Source: Desulfobacterales bacterium
GTDB taxonomy: Bacteria; Desulfobacterota; Desulfobacteria; Desulfobacterales; SpSt-501
NCBI GenBank assembly: GCA_025454255.1
Contig: JALOOU010000002.1
Span: 1 to 64,000 of the forward strand
DNA: 64,000 nt
Reading direction: 5' to 3'
A program made the position numbers and the translations under genes. The first letter of the stretch is position 1, and each line of letters begins with the position of its first letter. The notes under the pieces were generated by a model that did not search any database, was not told the DNA's origin, and saw only the letters and a list, made by a program, of their open reading frames with translations. This document shows positions 61,496-64,000 of the stretch, piece after piece.

Positions 61496-62704
61496 ATGAC
61501 ATCGTTGGATGAGATGCTGGGCACCATGGAGTTCCGGCTGCGCTGGCAGCACAGCGGGATCCACCACACCGACTGCCGGCACGCGCAGCGCGTAAATTTC
61601 TGGCGCGACGTGCTTCCCCCGGGGCTGTCCGAGGCGATCGCACGCGGACCCGCAACCGGAAAGATCGACCTTGAACTGAATGCGGGCGCATGGTCGCCGG
61701 CGTTCAACGAGTCCGATGTCCACCGTGTGCCGCTTGCTGCCGTCGAAGCGCGGCGGGTTGCCGGGGTCGAGATCAGGCCGCGGCGGGGGCGCTTCTATCC
61801 CCGAGGTATTCTGAGCGGGGTTCCGGGGGTGTTCCGGGAGAACGTGCAGCCGTTTCGCTGCATCGGGCTGGAGGAGGGGATGCTCACCGCGGATCTCAAC
61901 CACCCCTTGGCCGGGAAGCGGCCGGTCCTCGAGGTGTGGCTGCACGGTCTGCGCCCCAAGTTCGAGGAGCGCGGAGGCACCACGCTCGACTGGCTGGAGC
62001 TGACCGCCGAGGGGCCCGGCATGCAGGCGCGCGCGGGGGACACCGCCACCGATTTTTTTGCGGACGATGCGTTCGCCCGCCAGGATGAAGCCGATGATGG
62101 CCGTTTCTACGAGCGGCCGCGGCTGGTTCAGCACCTCGACGCCGCGGCGCGGGGGGCCATCCGCCGGCTGTACGGGAAGCTCATCCGGCCGGGGGCCGAT
62201 GTGCTGGATCTGATGGGAAGCTGGGTTTCGCACCTGCCCGAGGAGCTGCCCATCGGCTCGCTGACCGTGCTCGGCATGAACCGCGAGGAGCTGGCCGCCA
62301 ACCCGCGCGCCACCGAACGGGTGGTCCACGACCTGAATCGCGAGCCGCGCCTGCCTCTGCCGCCCCATAGCTGCGATGCCGTCATCTGCACTGCCTCGGT
62401 CGAGTACCTGGTGCACCCCTTCGCGGTGTTTGCCGAAGCCGCGCGGGTCCTGAAGCCGGGGGGGGTGCTGGCGGCGACATTTTCCAACCGCTGGTTCCCG
62501 CCCAAAGCGATTCGGGTGTGGCCGCTGCTGCACGAGTTCGAACGCATGGGGATGGTGCTTGAATATTTCCTGAAAACGGGTCAATATTCCCAGCTTGAAA
62601 CATTTTCGCTGCGGGGGCTGCCGCGGCCGGAAGACGACAAATACTTCGGACAGATCCCCTACGCGGACCCGGTCTACGCGGTGTGGGGGCATCGAGCCCG
62701 TTGA
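61496..62704 (+). CDS. FKBP-like N-terminal domain + SAM methyltransferase
   Basis: A 402-residue fusion. The N-terminal part (about 10-190) contains LRWQHSGIHHTDCRHAQRVNFWRD, LPPGL and MLTADLNHPLAGKRPVLEVWLHGL, the latter like the beta-rich end of FKBP/SlyD-type peptidyl-prolyl isomerases. The C-terminal part is a methyltransferase (about 215-370): VLDLMGSWVSHLPEEL in place of the usual glycine loop, AVICTASVEYLVHPFAVFAEAARVLKPGG as motifs II-III. ATG with AAAGGAAA upstream. The same fusion downstream of photolyases suggests a common UV/DNA-damage or light-response context; the substrate is unknown. The motif I glycines are weak. Confidence 0.75.
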   Translation: MTSLDEMLGTMEFRLRWQHSGIHHTDCRHAQRVNFWRDVLPPGLSEAIARGPATGKIDLELNAGAWSPAFNESDVHRVPLAAVEARRVAGVEIRPRRGRFYPRGILSGVPGVFRENVQPFRCIGLEEGMLTADLNHPLAGKRPVLEVWLHGLRPKFEERGGTTLDWLELTAEGPGMQARAGDTATDFFADDAFARQDEADDGRFYERPRLVQHLDAAARGAIRRLYGKLIRPGADVLDLMGSWVSHLPEELPIGSLTVLGMNREELAANPRATERVVHDLNREPRLPLPPHSCDAVICTASVEYLVHPFAVFAEAARVLKPGGVLAATFSNRWFPPKAIRVWPLLHEFERMGMVLEYFLKTGQYSQLETFSLRGLPRPEDDKYFGQIPYADPVYAVWGHRAR

Positions 62705-62771
62705 GTCTGCAGGGTTGCATGAGCCGATCACGTCCGAAGAGCTCCAGCTCTTCCTGAACGTGACGGTTTTT

Positions 62772-62795
62772 GTGGGAGCGGCTTCCAGCCGCGAT
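62772..62795. repeat. REP-like repeat, copy 3
   Basis: GTGGGAGCGGCTTCCAGCCGCGAT, identical to copy 1 at 27.9 kb, lies 35 bases upstream of the HD-domain start, so it may be in the transcript leader of that gene. Confidence 0.75.
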
Positions 62796-62829
62796 TCCGC
62801 CCAAGCGGGACGGAAAACGAGGGCATCGA

Positions 62830-63483
62830 ATGGGTAGTGGTAGCGGGCATTCGACGGCGCAAATTCAGATGGACGCCGGGTTGATCCCGGGCGGCAGCGA
62901 TCGGCTCAAGCGCCAGGTCGAGTTTCTGCTGGAGATCGACCGGTTAAAAAAGATCCTGCGCCAGACCATCCTGACCGACCGTTCGCGGCAGGAGAACTCC
63001 GTCGAGCATTCGTGGCACATCGCCATGGCGGCGATGGTCTTGGCCGAGCATGCCGGTCAGGCGGACATCGACCTGTGCCGGGCCCTGCGGATGATGCTCA
63101 TCCACGACTTGGTCGAGATCGATGCCGGCGACACCTACTGCTACGACGAGCGGGGTCGCCTGAGCCAGGTGGAGCGCGAACGGATCGCCGCCGCGCGCAT
63201 CTTCGGGATGCTGCCCGACGCCCAGGCGCTCGAGCTGCGCGGCCTGTGGGAGGAGTTCGAGCGGCGGGACACTCCCGAGGCGCGCTTCGCCCACGCCATG
63301 GACCGGTTCCAGGCCTTCATGCACAACTACGTCACCGAAGGTGAAATGTGGCGGCGGCATGCCATCCGCCGGGAGCAGGTGCTGGCGCGCATGCAACCGG
63401 TTGCCGAGGGCGCCCCCGCGCTGTGGGACTATGTCAAAAACCTGATCAGGGATGCGGTCGCGAAGGGCTACCTGAAGGGGTGA
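62830..63483 (+). CDS. HD-domain phosphohydrolase (YfbR/5'-deoxynucleotidase-like)
   Basis: A 217-residue protein with a metal-binding HD domain: NSVEHSWHIAMAAMVLAEHAG (first His), LIHDLVEIDAGDTYCYDE (HD pair and following Asp) and FAHAMDRFQAFMHNY (last Asp). The layout matches HD_3/YfbR-type 5'-deoxyribonucleotidases. It likely dephosphorylates dNMPs, a nucleotide-pool function fitting with the DNA repair neighbours. The frame is open 20 codons further upstream but that part covers the REP-like repeat. A later ATG (codon 14) is also possible. Confidence 0.88.
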   Translation: MGSGSGHSTAQIQMDAGLIPGGSDRLKRQVEFLLEIDRLKKILRQTILTDRSRQENSVEHSWHIAMAAMVLAEHAGQADIDLCRALRMMLIHDLVEIDAGDTYCYDERGRLSQVERERIAAARIFGMLPDAQALELRGLWEEFERRDTPEARFAHAMDRFQAFMHNYVTEGEMWRRHAIRREQVLARMQPVAEGAPALWDYVKNLIRDAVAKGYLKG

Positions 63484-63487
63484 GCGG

Positions 63488-63680
63488 TTTTAAGAGAGCT
63501 AAAGATGCAAGCGACTAAAGTGACTAAAGTTAAAAAGAATGGTCTGTCGAATCCGTTTGGACCCAGGTCGAGTAGGATCCGTTTTTCGACGCATCCACCT
63601 AAAACATCGCATTGGGTCGCCGTGCCCAGTTTTTCAACTTTAGGCACGTTCGCTCACTTTAAGCACTTATAACCTCTACC
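63488..63680. repeat. TGCCTAAA-type inverted repeat element, copy D
   Basis: Left arm TTTTAAGAGAGCTAAAGATGCAAGCGACTAAAGTGACTAAAGTT, right arm (inverse sense) CAACTTTAGGCACGTTCGCTCACTTTAAGCAC, both arms starting at A5/T5. The middle shows no gene. Same unit types as copies A and B. A weaker relative (TGCCTCTAGCACCTAAAATGCGCTAAAATGACTAAAA) follows the class II photolyase near 59.80 kb. Confidence 0.6.
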
Positions 63681-63722
63681 CATATCCGCCCGGCTCTCGA
63701 CTCAACGGACCCAACAGGCGCG

Positions 63723-64000
63723 ATGGACCCAACAGACTCGATCGACATGATGGACCCCACCCCGCAACCCCTTATCATCGCCCGCGGCCTGACCCGGAGC
63801 TACCCGCTCGGCGACGGCGCCGTGATCGGCATCAACGCAGTCAATTTAATGGTGGCGGCCGGGGAGATGGTGGTGCTCAAAGGCAACAGCGGATCGGGCA
63901 AGAGCACGCTGCTTTCCCTTTTGGCCGGCCTGGATCGCCCCACCGGGGGCGAACTCGTAGTGGCGGGGCACTCGCTTTCCGGTGCCGGCGGGGTGGACCT
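63723..64000 (+). CDS. ABC transporter ATP-binding protein (MacB/LolD-like), partial
   Basis: The N-terminal 92 residues of an ATPase, cut by the window end. LIIARGLTRSYPLGDGAVIGINAVNLMVAAGEMVVLKGNSGSGKSTLLSLLAGLDRPTGG is split by the Walker A GNSGSGKST near residue 60. The order (RSYPLGDG..V.A..AGEMV.L.G.SGSGKSTLL..L.GLD.PT.G) is that of the LolD/MacB group that works with FtsX-like permeases. Several ATGs are available at the start (63723, 63747, 63750); none has a clear ribosome site. The permease is expected downstream. Confidence 0.88.
   Translation, partial: MDPTDSIDMMDPTPQPLIIARGLTRSYPLGDGAVIGINAVNLMVAAGEMVVLKGNSGSGKSTLLSLLAGLDRPTGGELVVAGHSLSGAGGVD

Noticed and set aside
1-64000. tRNA, rRNA genes or a CRISPR array.
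   Set aside because: I saw no cloverleaf-type sequence with conserved T-arm GGTTCGAxTCC and CCA end, no rRNA motifs and no regularly spaced direct repeats.

Overview
The window is GC-rich and almost fully coding on the + strand. Gene content points to an environmental bacterium, probably a deltaproteobacterium (Desulfobacterota or relatives). The pointers are c-di-GMP-I (GEMM) type leaders, Gly-rich CFI-type protein tails, an octaheme cytochrome c, paired class II and Fe-S photolyases, and a ~120-bp inverted repeat of the TGATGGCTTCGTAAAAAG type. This placement is inference: no rRNA or other marker gene is present, and no tRNA or CRISPR array was seen.

Region 1 (1-7.7 kb) is the 3' end of a hybrid PKS-NRPS cluster. 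The tail of a PKS protein ending after its acyltransferase is followed by a 2001-residue protein ordered ACP, aminotransferase, C, A (glycine-like code), PCP, thioesterase. This architecture would make a beta-amino acyl unit and join it to glycine. A decayed SDR gene and an insertion-sequence remnant close the region.

Region 2 (7.7-25 kb) is a specialised lipid/acyl gene set wrapped around an exosortase. It holds a FabZ-like dehydratase, a FabL-type enoyl reductase, a hexapeptide acyltransferase, a Tat-exported DUF362 protein, an AsnB-type amidotransferase, a NadE-like enzyme, an ACP and an acyl-AMP ligase. Next come the exosortase, a VanZ-like membrane protein and a polyprenyl-phosphate sugar transferase. 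A KAS III, a ketoreductase-like SDR, a second ACP, a membrane-anchored EEP phosphatase-like protein and a methyltransferase follow. Together the genes supply every step of a type II acyl-chain elongation cycle except malonyl loading.

Region 3 (25-43.4 kb) is a Wzx/Wzy-type exopolysaccharide locus: chain-length protein, a CpsD-like protein with a broken Walker A, Wza-like lipoprotein, nucleotidyltransferase, a sugar-transferase/dehydratase fusion, flippase, three glycosyltransferases, O-antigen ligase/polymerase, methyltransferase, GNAT and FemAB-like proteins. A beta-helix protein and a PEGA-like protein follow on the - strand.

Region 4 (43.4-49 kb) has an unknown gene, a quinone oxidoreductase and two secreted fibronectin-III-like proteins ending in a Gly-rich/CFI/transmembrane/Arg tail. 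The larger one follows a clear c-di-GMP-I riboswitch. A degenerate GEMM-like leader precedes the chain-length gene, and two weaker candidates precede the exosortase and the beta-helix gene. This suggests one c-di-GMP-controlled programme for polysaccharide and surface proteins.

Region 5 (49-64 kb) contains three flavin split-barrel (PNPOx-like) proteins around a PEP-synthase-like enzyme, then a DUF523-DUF1722 protein, an SDR-DUF2867 protein, an octaheme cytochrome, a class II photolyase, an Fe-S photolyase, a methyltransferase, an HD phosphohydrolase and the start of an ABC transporter ATPase. Intergenic spaces here carry several repeat families.
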